NCBI RefSeq assembly: GCF_003024675.1
Contig: NZ_PYLP01000002.1
Location: forward strand, 1-64,000
Source of the DNA: Faecalibacillus faecis
Lineage (GTDB): Bacteria > Bacillota_I > Bacilli_A > Erysipelotrichales > Coprobacillaceae
Direction of reading: 5' to 3'
Length of the DNA stretch: 64,000 nucleotides
Positions 54,332 to 63,218 of this stretch are shown here, in pieces; within the stretch, counting starts at the first letter, position 1, and every line of letters starts with the position of its first letter. The position numbers were made by a program, and so were the translations under genes. Below the pieces are notes generated by a model that did no database searches, had not been told where the DNA came from, and worked only from the letters and a program-made list of their open reading frames with translations.

Positions 54332-55267
54332 ATGATAGAAGAAATTTTAAATAAAATAGAGGAATATGATTGTATTTGTCTTTATCGACATGTTAATCCG
54401 GATTATGATGCTTTTGGTAGTCAATTTGGAATGTATGATCTTATTAAAAATACTTTTTCAAATAAAACAGTTTATATGGAAGGAGACTTTTCTTCTGATT
54501 TAGTTCAAAAATTTAATATTGAAATGAATATTGAAAAACCTAAATTTGAACAACCTGTTTTAGGAATTGTTTTGGATACGGCAAATAAAGAACGTATTGA
54601 TGGAGAAAGTTATCAACAATGCAAGGAAATCATTAAGATTGATCATCATATTGTTGTTGAATCTTATGGGAATATTAACTTAGAAGATAGCAGTGCTTCT
54701 TCATGTAGTCAAATGGTTGCACTCTTTTTAAAAAATGAACGAGTTCATTTAGCATCTTTTGGAGCGGCAAGTCTTTATATGGGAATTATGGGCGATACGA
54801 ATCGCTTTATGTATTCAGGTACGGATTGTCGTACATTTGAAGCAGCAATGTATCTTTATAACTGTGGTTTTGATATGCAAGCACTTTATGAAAGAATGTA
54901 TATGAAAAAGGCGAGTGATTTAAAAGTAAATGCTTTCTTATTAAATCATTATATTGAAGATGAAGGAATTGCTTATTATATTTTAAAAGATGAAGACTTA
55001 AAAGCACTCAATCTTTCAAGAGAACGTGGTTCAGATTATGTTAATATTTTAAGTTCGGTTGAAGAATATAAGATTTGGCTTGCAATCACCGAAAATGTTA
55101 AAGATCATAATTGGCGTGTATCAATGCGTTCTAGACACTGTCCTGTCAATGTTGTCGCTAACAAATATCGTGGAGGAGGACATGCTTTTGCTTCAGGTGC
55201 TACACTTTTATCAATAGATGAACTTCCTTCGCTTCTTAAAGATTTAAAGGAGCTTATCAATGGATAA
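54332..55267 (+). CDS. nrnA: DHH family phosphoesterase, NrnA-type oligoribonuclease / pAp phosphatase
   Basis: A 311-residue DHH-DHHA1 protein. Motif I is R-H-V-N-P-D-Y-D-A-F-G-S (residues ~19-30; the usual G of P-D-G-D is Y here), the DHH motif is K-I-D-H-H-I-V-V-E (~107-115), and G-D-T-N-R-F lies near 155. The C-terminal DHHA1 domain has R-G-G-G-H-A-F-A-S-G-A (~286-296). It removes nanoRNA and may hydrolyse pAp. GAGGTG site. It overlaps the next gene by 8 nt. Confidence 0.9.
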   Translation: MIEEILNKIEEYDCICLYRHVNPDYDAFGSQFGMYDLIKNTFSNKTVYMEGDFSSDLVQKFNIEMNIEKPKFEQPVLGIVLDTANKERIDGESYQQCKEIIKIDHHIVVESYGNINLEDSSASSCSQMVALFLKNERVHLASFGAASLYMGIMGDTNRFMYSGTDCRTFEAAMYLYNCGFDMQALYERMYMKKASDLKVNAFLLNHYIEDEGIAYYILKDEDLKALNLSRERGSDYVNILSSVEEYKIWLAITENVKDHNWRVSMRSRHCPVNVVANKYRGGGHAFASGATLLSIDELPSLLKDLKELING

Positions 55268-56912
55268 TTTTATTCAGATTATTAAAGAAAAAATGAATCA
55301 TTTTTCTTTTCATTCAAACTATACACCTTCATCTAAAAAATGGAGTTATATTATTCCTTTATTAGTTGTATTGATTTTAAGTATTGTTGGTGAGTATGTT
55401 TTATTGTTACCAATTCACTTTCAATCACAAACATTTATTTTTCATTTGATTTTCTTACTTGTTTTATTTGCGATGCTGCATGCAATTTTACTTGGAACAA
55501 TTGACCAAGTGTCTAAGGTATTTGTGGCTATCTCTTTAGGATTATTGATCTATGTAGGTATTGGAAGTGTTTATAGTGCACCTATTTTCCATGCAAAAAA
55601 TTATCAAAAACAACTTCTTTTAGATAAAAAAGCAGATTTTTATAAAGATAATGAAACAATTTCTTATCAGTCTATCCCTGTTGTTGATCGTGAAAGTGCT
55701 ATCAAACTTGGTGATCGTAAGATGGGTCAGATGATTGATTATGTTTCACAATTTGAAGTTGATGAATCTTATGAACAAATCAACTATCAGGAAACACCTT
55801 ATCGTGTAACACCGCTTGAATATAGTGATTTGATTAAATGGGTTACTAATCGAAAAGAAGGACTTCCAGCTTATATTAAAGTAAATATGGTTACTCAAGA
55901 ATCAGAAGTTGTAGAATTAAAAGAAGGTATGAAGTATTCAAAATCAGAACATTTTGGACGTAATATTTATCGCCACTTGCGTATGAATTATCCAACGAAA
56001 ATGTTTGAAGAACTTGCTTTTGAAATTGATGAAAAGGGAACACTGTATTGGATTGCTCCAGTATTTGAATATCAAATTGGACCCTTTGGTGGAAAAGATA
56101 TCGTAGGAGCGGTTTTAGTGGATGCTGTAACGGGGAAACATAAATATTATGATATTAATGATATTCCAAGTTGGGTCGATCGCGTTTATCCAGCGAATCT
56201 TGTAATATCTCAACTTGAAAATTATGGAAAATATACAAATGGTTATATCAATTCAATCTTTTCGCAAAAAGGTGTTTTACAACCAACAGATGGTTATAAT
56301 TATATTGTGATTAAAGATGATGTTTATTTGTATACGGGTTTAACAAGTGTTTCTAAAGATGCCAGCAATGTAGGATTTGCACTTATTAATTTAAGAACAA
56401 AAGAAGGTAAATATTATCATATTTCTGGAGCGGAAGAATATTCGGCAATGTCTTCGGCAGAAGGAAAAGTACAAAACTTAAAATATAAAGCAACATTTCC
56501 AATTTTGATTAACGCTGGAGGAGAGCCTACTTATTTTCTTTCTTTAAAAGATAGTAGCAATCTTGTTAAGATGTATGCTTTTGTCAGTGTTAAAAATTAT
56601 CAAATTGTAGCAACTGGAAGCAGTGTATCTGAGGCTGAAAAAGCTTATTATGAAGTTTTATCTCAAAATGGTAAAAGTCATGTCGAAGCTGAAGAAAATA
56701 CTTTAACGGGGAAAATTGCTTTAATCAACAGTGCGGTTAAAGAAGGAAACAGTGTTTATTATTTTAAACTAGAGGGTGATGATCATATTTATATTGCAGA
56801 TTTATCCCTTTCTAATTCCTTACCACTTGTAGACGTTGGAGATGAAGTTGAAATTCAATTTATTTCAAATGAACATCAAAGCGTGGTTGTTAGTCAATTT
56901 AAAGCTAAATAA
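55260..56912 (+). CDS. Large membrane-anchored protein of unknown function
   Basis: A 550-residue protein I cannot assign. Three helices fill residues ~28-105 (W-S-Y-I-I-P-L-L-V-V-L-I; F-H-L-I-F-L-L-V-L-F; V-F-V-A-I-S-L-G-L), followed by ~440 mostly polar residues likely outside the cell. This part holds repeated beta-rich units, with V-L-V-D-A-V-T-G-K-H-K-Y-Y (~275-290) like a PepSY-type strand pair, and a final small OB-like segment (~465-550). No enzyme motif is evident. It starts 8 nt inside nrnA, so it is probably coupled to it. A terminator follows. Confidence 0.6.
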   Translation: MDNFIQIIKEKMNHFSFHSNYTPSSKKWSYIIPLLVVLILSIVGEYVLLLPIHFQSQTFIFHLIFLLVLFAMLHAILLGTIDQVSKVFVAISLGLLIYVGIGSVYSAPIFHAKNYQKQLLLDKKADFYKDNETISYQSIPVVDRESAIKLGDRKMGQMIDYVSQFEVDESYEQINYQETPYRVTPLEYSDLIKWVTNRKEGLPAYIKVNMVTQESEVVELKEGMKYSKSEHFGRNIYRHLRMNYPTKMFEELAFEIDEKGTLYWIAPVFEYQIGPFGGKDIVGAVLVDAVTGKHKYYDINDIPSWVDRVYPANLVISQLENYGKYTNGYINSIFSQKGVLQPTDGYNYIVIKDDVYLYTGLTSVSKDASNVGFALINLRTKEGKYYHISGAEEYSAMSSAEGKVQNLKYKATFPILINAGGEPTYFLSLKDSSNLVKMYAFVSVKNYQIVATGSSVSEAEKAYYEVLSQNGKSHVEAEENTLTGKIALINSAVKEGNSVYYFKLEGDDHIYIADLSLSNSLPLVDVGDEVEIQFISNEHQSVVVSQFKAK

Positions 56913-56915
56913 TTT

Positions 56916-56948
56916 AAAATAGGAATACGCATTATTCCTATTTTTTTA
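56916..56948 (+). terminator. Terminator of the nrnA unit
   Basis: AAAATAGGAAT / ATTCCTATTTT with a short loop and T tract. Confidence 0.82.
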
Positions 56949-57051
56949 CATTTTTATGAAATAATTATAATAAATAGAAAAAAAGAGTGTATTTTTTATA
57001 AATATTTATTATAATGATAAAGCATTTTAAGATAAGGGAGAGGTTTAAATA

Positions 57052-58278
57052 ATGATTCAATTTTTCAAAAAAAATATCGAATCCAATAAAAAATTAAGAA
57101 CACTTGAAATAATTGTTTTATGTTTACTTGTTTTTACTTCAATTGGTTCAGTTTTTTATGGTTTGCTGCAAATTCATAAAGATGTAGGAGATTTGCGATA
57201 TGTTCAATCTGTCACGATGAATAGAGATAAAGATGAAGAGGATTATGATTCGGATAATAAAGTTTGTGATGTCATTTATCGAAAAGGTGATCAAAAACTT
57301 GTGGTATCTTATGATTATGAAGATTATGTTAAATTAAATAAAAATTCAATCAAAGCATATGAATTTAAAACAGTAAATGGACAAAATCTTTATTTTGATC
57401 ATAAAGATGTAAGTCATCAAGAAGCAAGTCATACTTATAAAGAAATGATGGCAGAAGAAACATTGTCTGTTTTCAATTTAGCGAGTGCAACATTTATTTT
57501 AATGTTATCTGTTGCAATTATGATGTTATTCTCTAAACAATTTACAACATATGAAAAATCATGGTTTATCTCAATTATGGTATTAGCTACGATTTTATCT
57601 GTGTTATTCCCAGAAGATAGTGCCAATGGTGTAAACGGTATTATCATTATGATTCTTTATTTATTAGATACATTCTTAAATATTTTATGTGAATTACTGA
57701 TATCTAAACAATCAAGGTATAATTTCTTAGTTTCTGTCTTGGTAGAAATTGTAGAAATTGTTTCTTGTGTTGTTTTAATGTATCGTTTTGCGACAATGGC
57801 AACAACTTTATTTTTCTGGCTACCTATTGATATTATTAGTTATATTAACTGGTCTAAACATCGCGATGATGAAGAAGATGAACTTACAATGGTAAGAAAA
57901 TTAAAAGGATATCAAGAAGTTTTAGTTATTATTGGTATTATTGTTTGGACAGTTGTTGTAGGTTATTTTATTAGTGGTTTAGATATCGCTACTGATTTTT
58001 ATAACAATAAAACATTAGAAACAGCAATTATTTATATTGATGCTTGTGCTTCAGCAGTTGGAATCGCCAACGGTCTCTTTATTTTCTTTAGATTAAGAGA
58101 ACAATGGATTGCTTGGTATATATGTGCATTTTTAGAAGCAGTAATTAACATAATGTCAGGACAATATGTTTTACTTGCTTTAAAACTGGGTTATTTTACA
58201 AATACAACTTATGGATATATTAAATGGAGTAGATATATCAAAGAACACCAAAATAAAGAAAAAGTATCTTTATTTTAA
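57052..58278 (+). CDS. PnuC-like nicotinamide/vitamin transporter with N-terminal extension
   Basis: A 408-residue membrane protein. The C-terminal ~250 residues have PnuC features: seven-helix layout, R-E-Q-W-I-A-W-Y-I near residue 345 and T-N-T-T-Y-G-Y-I-K-W-S-R near 382. PnuC-type carriers bring in nicotinamide riboside; relatives take riboflavin or thiamine, so the substrate is open. Unlike the usual ~230-residue proteins, this one begins with a helix (~19-41) and a ~95-residue acidic soluble segment before the carrier core. AGGGAGAGG site; TATAAT near 57012. No NAD or preQ1 riboswitch is visible. Confidence 0.72.
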   Translation: MIQFFKKNIESNKKLRTLEIIVLCLLVFTSIGSVFYGLLQIHKDVGDLRYVQSVTMNRDKDEEDYDSDNKVCDVIYRKGDQKLVVSYDYEDYVKLNKNSIKAYEFKTVNGQNLYFDHKDVSHQEASHTYKEMMAEETLSVFNLASATFILMLSVAIMMLFSKQFTTYEKSWFISIMVLATILSVLFPEDSANGVNGIIIMILYLLDTFLNILCELLISKQSRYNFLVSVLVEIVEIVSCVVLMYRFATMATTLFFWLPIDIISYINWSKHRDDEEDELTMVRKLKGYQEVLVIIGIIVWTVVVGYFISGLDIATDFYNNKTLETAIIYIDACASAVGIANGLFIFFRLREQWIAWYICAFLEAVINIMSGQYVLLALKLGYFTNTTYGYIKWSRYIKEHQNKEKVSLF

Positions 58279-58331
58279 AAAATAATTTAAAATAAAATAT
58301 TTTCAAAGCACGAGGAGTTTTTCAGGAGTAC

Positions 58332-58360
58332 TTGAGAATGTTGATTGAAACTGTTACAAT
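58332..58360 (+). promoter_or_regulatory. Promoter of efp
   Basis: TTGAGA, 17-nt spacer, TACAAT, about 30 nt before the efp ribosome site. Confidence 0.6.
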
Positions 58361-58397
58361 AAGACGTGTAAAAAATTATTAATAGGAGAGATAGTAT

Positions 58398-58955
58398 ATG
58401 GCAATTAGTGCAGGAGATTTTAGAACAGGATTAACTTTAATTATTGATGGTGATCCTTGTCAAGTGTTGGATTTCCAACATGTTAAACCTGGTAAAGGAG
58501 CGGCTATTTTAAAAACTAAAATGAGAAACTTGAAAACAGGAGCTATTCAAGAAAAAAACTTCAATGCTTCAACTAAATTTGATCAAGCTAATATTTCTAA
58601 AAAAGCAGCTCAATTTTCTTATGAAGCAGATAATACTTTCTACTTCATGGATATGGAAACATATGATACATATGAATTATCTGAAGAACAAGTTGGTTAT
58701 AATAAATACTTTATTGTTGAAGGAACTGAAGTTTATTTAGTATTCTTTGAAGGATTATTATTAAATGTTTCTGTTTCTGAAAAAGTAGAATTAACTATTG
58801 TAGAAACAGATCCAGCTATCAAAGGAGCACCATCTAACCAAACAAAAGACGCTAAAACTGAAACAGGTCTAACTCTTAGAGTTCCTCAATTTATTGAACA
58901 AGGTGAAAAAATCGTTGTTTTTTCAGCTGATGGAAAATACGCAGGAAGAGCTTAA
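58398..58955 (+). CDS. efp: Elongation factor P
   Basis: A 185-residue EF-P with its three beta-barrel domains. The modified-lysine loop is in F-Q-H-V-K-P-G-K-G-A-A (Lys near residue 32), and the C-terminal OB domain has V-E-L-T-I-V-E-T-D-P-x-I-K-G. It relieves ribosome stalling at polyproline. The P-G-K-G loop resembles the Bacillus type, in which the lysine can carry 5-aminopentanol. TAGGAGAG site; terminator at its end. Confidence 0.96.
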   Translation: MAISAGDFRTGLTLIIDGDPCQVLDFQHVKPGKGAAILKTKMRNLKTGAIQEKNFNASTKFDQANISKKAAQFSYEADNTFYFMDMETYDTYELSEEQVGYNKYFIVEGTEVYLVFFEGLLLNVSVSEKVELTIVETDPAIKGAPSNQTKDAKTETGLTLRVPQFIEQGEKIVVFSADGKYAGRA

Positions 58956-58972
58956 TAAAGCTCTTTTTTATC
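58948..58972 (+). terminator. Terminator of efp
   Basis: AAGAGCTT / AAGCTCTT arms around a short AATA-type loop, then a T run that ends directly at the start codon region of the next gene. Confidence 0.75.
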
Positions 58973-59719
58973 ATGGGTAAAGTTGTATTAATTACAGGTG
59001 GTGCTAAAGGTATTGGTAAAACCATTGCTTTGGAATTAGCAAAAAATCGATATGATATCGTTATTAATTATTTAACTTCTCATCAAGAAGCAAAATGTTT
59101 AAGAGAATACATTATTCAACAATATCATGTACGTTGTTTGGCTTTAAAAGCAGATGTTTCTAAAGATGATCAAGTTGGAAAGATGATAGAAGAAATTGAT
59201 AATCAATTAGGTGGCGTTGATATTTTAATTAACAATGCAGGAATTGATTTGTCTAATTTATTTCATTTAAAAACAGCAGATGAATTTAGAAAGACCTTAG
59301 ATGTCAATGTTGTAGGTGCTTATAATTGTAGTAAAAGTGTTTCAGCACATATGCTTAAACAAGACTATGGACGTATTATAAATATTTCCTCGACAAATGG
59401 GATGAATACATATTATCCTATGTGTATTGATTACGATGCTTCAAAAGCAGCACTTATTTCTTTAACTCATAATTTAGCGTTTGAGTTTGGACCTTATATT
59501 CATGTAAATTGCATTGCACCAGGATTTATTGGTACAGAAAATGAACTTGATGGTTATGATGAAGAATTTTTAAAAGAAGAACAAGAAAAAATTATGGTTA
59601 AACGCTATGGCAAACCTGAAGAAGTGGCTTATTTAGTGAAGTTTTTGATTAGTGATGAAGCTGATTTTATAAATAATTCGATTATTCGAATTGATGGCGG
59701 ACAAATAGGGAGTATGTAA
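58973..59719 (+). CDS. SDR family oxidoreductase (3-oxoacyl-ACP reductase-like)
   Basis: A 248-residue short-chain dehydrogenase. Cofactor motif T-G-G-A-K-G-I-G-K (residues ~7-15), N-N-A-G-I (~88-92), catalytic Ser/Tyr/Lys in I-S-S-T-N-G, Y-D-A-S-K-A-A (Tyr ~161, Lys ~165), and C-I-A-P-G-F-I-G-T. It resembles FabG, but stands alone, outside a fatty-acid cluster, so the substrate is open. The ATG comes right after the efp terminator T run with no visible ribosome-binding sequence, which is unusual for this window. Confidence 0.88.
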   Translation: MGKVVLITGGAKGIGKTIALELAKNRYDIVINYLTSHQEAKCLREYIIQQYHVRCLALKADVSKDDQVGKMIEEIDNQLGGVDILINNAGIDLSNLFHLKTADEFRKTLDVNVVGAYNCSKSVSAHMLKQDYGRIINISSTNGMNTYYPMCIDYDASKAALISLTHNLAFEFGPYIHVNCIAPGFIGTENELDGYDEEFLKEEQEKIMVKRYGKPEEVAYLVKFLISDEADFINNSIIRIDGGQIGSM

Positions 59720-59762
59720 AAAAGACTCAATTGTTGATTCAACAGTTGAGTCTTCTTTTTAT
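59720..59762. terminator. Bidirectional terminator between SDR and PLP enzyme genes
   Basis: AAGACTCAATTGTTG / CAACAGTTGAGTCTT with an ATTC loop, A's left and T's right. Confidence 0.88.
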
Positions 59763-61012
59763 TTGTTTTTCATTTGTGTTAAAGCAAGTAAGATGGAAAG
59801 TTTCCCGTATTCAATTGATAAACCACCTTGCATATATAAAGTATAAGGTTCTTTTACAGGAGCATCGGCACTTAATTCAATGGTACTTCCTTGCGTAAAA
59901 CTTCCACTAGCCATCACTTCATCAAAGGGATAACCAGGCATTGGGGCAGGAAGAACACGTACAAAGGAATCGATTGGACTTGATGATTGAATTCCTTGAG
60001 TAAAATTCACTAATTTTTCTTTACTATGTAAATCTAAAGTTTGAATAAGATCTGTTCTTTTTTCATTGTAACGAGGTGATACATGTTCATATCCTAATTT
60101 TTCTAACATGTATGAAGTAAAAATAGCTGTTTTTAATGCATTTTTTACAGCGTTTGGTGCCATGAATACACCTTTAAAGAAAGCGTTGTTAAGATTAAAG
60201 TTAGCACCTAAGTCTTTACCAATACCAGGAGCGGTAAGTCTTTGTGCAACTTCATAAACTAAATCTTTATTACCAGCTACATAACCACCTGTTGGAGCAA
60301 TTCCACCACCTAAGTTTTTCATTAATGATCCGACAACAATATTAGCACCAATATCTCCTGGTTCTTTTGTTTCTACAAGTTCACCGTAACAGTTATCCAC
60401 CATAATAATGACTTCTTGATTAACTTTTCTAATTTTATGAATAATTGATTCTATTTTATCGATTGTAAGTGATAAACGTTGACTGTATCCACGAGAACGT
60501 TGAATTTCAACAAGTTTTACATTTTTTTGTTGAAGTCTTTCAATAATACTTTTTTCATCAAACTCATTATCAATTAAATCAATTTGTTCATAATTAACGC
60601 CATAGGCTTTTAACGATTGATTGGAATTACCACTTATACCAATCATTTCTTGTAAAGAATCATAAGGTTCACCGCTAATAGAAATCATGGTATCACCGTG
60701 TTTTAATAAAGCAGAAAGCGTTAAATATAAAGCGTTTGTTCCTGACATGATTTGTGGTCTTACTAAAGCATCTTCGCATCCTAAAATAGAGGCGAAAATT
60801 CTTTCTAATTTATCTCGACCCTCATCGTAATTTCCATAACCATTGATATCTGTAAAATCACTATAAGAAACTTGATTTTCTATAAAAGCAGATAAAACTT
60901 TATTTGAATTAATAAGACATGTTTCATCTACTTTAGCATAGATTTCTTTTAAATCGCTATCTGATTGTTTTGCTAAATCTAATAAATCTTGATCTATTTT
61001 TTCTAATATCAT
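59759..61012 (-). CDS. PLP-dependent methionine gamma-lyase family protein (aluminium resistance protein-like)
   Basis: A 417-residue fold-type I PLP protein of the PF06838 group (YnbB-like). Motifs: N-G-Y-G-N-Y-D-E-G-R-D-K-L-E (residues ~57-70), R-P-Q-I-M-S-G-T-N-A-L (~84-94), V-D-N-C-Y-G-E-L (~205-212) and the PLP lysine in G-S-L-M-K-N-L-G-G-G-I (~227-237). Annotated elsewhere as 'aluminium resistance' or cystathionine-beta-lyase-like; the true reaction is not settled. Transcribed alone on the minus strand; AAAGGGGA site. Confidence 0.88.
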   Translation of the reverse strand: MILEKIDQDLLDLAKQSDSDLKEIYAKVDETCLINSNKVLSAFIENQVSYSDFTDINGYGNYDEGRDKLERIFASILGCEDALVRPQIMSGTNALYLTLSALLKHGDTMISISGEPYDSLQEMIGISGNSNQSLKAYGVNYEQIDLIDNEFDEKSIIERLQQKNVKLVEIQRSRGYSQRLSLTIDKIESIIHKIRKVNQEVIIMVDNCYGELVETKEPGDIGANIVVGSLMKNLGGGIAPTGGYVAGNKDLVYEVAQRLTAPGIGKDLGANFNLNNAFFKGVFMAPNAVKNALKTAIFTSYMLEKLGYEHVSPRYNEKRTDLIQTLDLHSKEKLVNFTQGIQSSSPIDSFVRVLPAPMPGYPFDEVMASGSFTQGSTIELSADAPVKEPYTLYMQGGLSIEYGKLSILLALTQMKNK

Positions 61013-61107
61013 TTCTACATCCCCTTTAATCTTGCTCTATTATACAATAAATATTTTTTTTGTGTATCTTTATTGATAAAGTTCTTGTAAAGTAAATCTT
61101 TGTAAGA

Positions 61108-61137
61108 TTGTATTATTTTATGGTTTTATGATATAAT
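61108..61137 (+). promoter_or_regulatory. Promoter of the two-component system
   Basis: TTGTAT, 18-nt spacer, TATAAT. Just upstream the sequence TTGTAAAG...TTTGTAAG (61085-61106) is a loose direct repeat that might bind the response regulator; its 15-nt period does not match the usual PhoP or WalR boxes. Confidence 0.5.
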
Positions 61138-61162
61138 TTTGAATTGAATTGAGGTGTAGAAA

Positions 61163-61834
61163 ATGAAACCAAAAGTATTAGTTGTTGATGATGAACAAGA
61201 TATTAGAGAATTACTCAAGTTTTATTTAAATAAAGAAGGTTATGAAGTCTTAGAAGCCGGTGATGGGGAAGAAGCCTTAAACATTTTTGAAAACGAATAT
61301 GTGGATTTAGGAATCATCGATGTCATGATGCCTAAAATGGATGGTTTTGAACTTGTTGAAAATATGAAAGAGTTCAAAGATGTTCCATGTATTATGCTTA
61401 CGGCCAAAGGTGAAAGCAAAGATAAATTACGTGGTTTTTCTTCTGGGGTTGATGACTATGTCGTTAAACCTTTTGACCCAAATGAATTAATGGCGCGTGT
61501 AAAAGCAATTATGAAAAGATATGATATTAATACATCGCATATTATTCATTTAAAAGATGTTGAATTAGATGGGGATAAATATGAAATTAGATATAAAGAT
61601 GAATGTATTCATTTGCCATTAAAACAATTTGAATTGCTTTTTGAACTTGCTAAACATCCAAATCAAATTTTTTCAAGAGAACAATTAATTGAAAAAATTT
61701 GGGGAATGGATTATGACGGATTTGATCGAACGGTTGATGTACATATTAAAAGAATTCGAGAAAATATTGGTCATTTACCAGGATTCAATGTTGTAACAGT
61801 ACGTGGTTTAGGTTATAAAGTTGAGGTTGATTAA
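61163..61834 (+). CDS. OmpR/PhoB family response regulator
   Basis: A 223-residue regulator: receiver domain with acidic pocket V-V-D-D-E-Q-D (residues ~7-13), phospho-acceptor Asp in G-I-I-D-V-M-M-P-K-M-D-G (~54), Thr/Lys switch in C-I-M-L-T-A-K and V-V-K-P-F; then a winged-helix DNA-binding domain with I-W-G-M-D-Y-D-G-F-D-R-T-V-D-V-H-I-K-R-I-R near 185-206. The kinase gene follows directly (stop and start adjacent). The signal and targets are unknown. Confidence 0.93.
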   Translation: MKPKVLVVDDEQDIRELLKFYLNKEGYEVLEAGDGEEALNIFENEYVDLGIIDVMMPKMDGFELVENMKEFKDVPCIMLTAKGESKDKLRGFSSGVDDYVVKPFDPNELMARVKAIMKRYDINTSHIIHLKDVELDGDKYEIRYKDECIHLPLKQFELLFELAKHPNQIFSREQLIEKIWGMDYDGFDRTVDVHIKRIRENIGHLPGFNVVTVRGLGYKVEVD

Positions 61835-63208
61835 ATGAAATCCATTTATTCTAAATTAATTTTTGGCTTTTTCATTACCATTGTTGCATCATTTTCGGTA
61901 GCTGGTTATGTGTCATTAAAATTGAATGATGAACAAATTGAATCAACGGTAGAAGAAGATTTAATTACGACCAATGACTATGTTATAAAAGTTATTTCTA
62001 ATGGAAATATAGAAAATAAAGATGATATTATAGATCTTTATGCTAAAAGTAGTGAGATGGCAATTACTTGTTATTCCCTGAAGGATGGTTATGTTGCTTA
62101 TGGAAATAAGAAATATAATCCATCTCCAGAGGAAATGACGCTTTTTTTTGAAAAAAAAGATGAAAATTTTTCAAAAAAATTAAGAGATGAAATCCTATCT
62201 TATGGAACAAAGAATAATATCAACGGGGTAGATTATTATATTTATGTTCAAAAAGATACAAGTGGACAAAAAAGTGCGATTGCCAATTCAGCTATTTTGA
62301 TTTTAGGATGTGTCTTTTTAACAGGAAGTATTGTTTTCCTAGTGATAGCTGATATTATTGTTAAACCATTGACGCGTCTTACGAATGCTTTGAAAGAGTT
62401 AAGTAATGGAAATTATGACGTACGTGTTGATAATGTAGGACAGGATGAAATTTCAAAATTGAATCAAGGTTTCAACCAAATGGCGAGACAGCTTGCAAAA
62501 CAAGATGAAACACGACAAAAATTCATTTCAGATATTTCACATGAGTTCCAGACACCATTAACTTCGATACAAGGATTTGCGAATATTTTAAAAGAAGAAG
62601 ATCTTCCTAAAGAACAACGCGTGAAATATGCAAATATTATTTTATATAATAGTAAAAGGTTATCTTCTTTAGCGAAAAATATGTTACAATTGACCTTGCT
62701 TGATAGAGAAGAAATAGAATTAGAAATTTCTACGTATTCACTTATTGAACAAATGAATCGTGTGATTTCTACTCAAGAAAACCAAGCAATGGAAAAAAAT
62801 ATTGAAATAGAGTTCCAAGTTCCTAAAAAAGATATTGTTATTGATGGTGATGAACAAAGATTAGAACAAGTCTGGACAAATATTGTTTCTAATGCCATTA
62901 AATATACAAATGATGGGGGATTAATTACAATCTCTATGAAAAAGACTTCTAAAGAAGTAGAAGTTTCTATAGAGGACACGGGAATTGGAATGTCTAAAGA
63001 AGTTGTTTCTCATATCTTTGAACGTTTTTATCGAGAGGATAAAGCACGTAATGTAGAAGGAAATGGTTTAGGACTTGCCATTGTTAAATCCATTGTCGAT
63101 TTACATAATGGAAAAATTGATATTCTTTCACAGGTTGATGTGGGAACTGTCTTTATTGTAAAATTACCTATAGAAAAACAAAAATTTATGAATCGTTTGA
63201 AATTGTAA
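61835..63208 (+). CDS. Membrane sensor histidine kinase
   Basis: A 457-residue kinase: TM1 (~7-27), an extracellular sensor of about 120 residues, TM2 (~150-172), HAMP (~173-225, ending with D-E-I-S-K-L-N-Q-G-F-N-Q-M), DHp with phospho-His in D-I-S-H-E-F-Q-T-P-L-T-S (~236), and HATPase with N-box N-A-I-K-Y, G1 E-D-T-G-I-G-M and G2 G-N-G-L-G-L-A-I-V. Partner of the upstream regulator. The sensor region shows no known ligand motif. Confidence 0.93.
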   Translation: MKSIYSKLIFGFFITIVASFSVAGYVSLKLNDEQIESTVEEDLITTNDYVIKVISNGNIENKDDIIDLYAKSSEMAITCYSLKDGYVAYGNKKYNPSPEEMTLFFEKKDENFSKKLRDEILSYGTKNNINGVDYYIYVQKDTSGQKSAIANSAILILGCVFLTGSIVFLVIADIIVKPLTRLTNALKELSNGNYDVRVDNVGQDEISKLNQGFNQMARQLAKQDETRQKFISDISHEFQTPLTSIQGFANILKEEDLPKEQRVKYANIILYNSKRLSSLAKNMLQLTLLDREEIELEISTYSLIEQMNRVISTQENQAMEKNIEIEFQVPKKDIVIDGDEQRLEQVWTNIVSNAIKYTNDGGLITISMKKTSKEVEVSIEDTGIGMSKEVVSHIFERFYREDKARNVEGNGLGLAIVKSIVDLHNGKIDILSQVDVGTVFIVKLPIEKQKFMNRLKL

Positions 63209-63218
63209 GGAGATAAGT

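Noticed and set aside
56948-57051. Searched for an NAD+ or preQ1 riboswitch ahead of the PnuC-like gene.
   Set aside because: The gap is short, AT-rich and unstructured, with a TATAAT near 57012 leaving only ~30 nt of leader.
61085-61106. Direct repeat TTGTAAAG / TTTGTAAG considered as a PhoP or WalR box.
   Set aside because: The 15-nt spacing does not fit the roughly 11-nt period of those boxes; two imperfect copies in AT-rich DNA are weak evidence.
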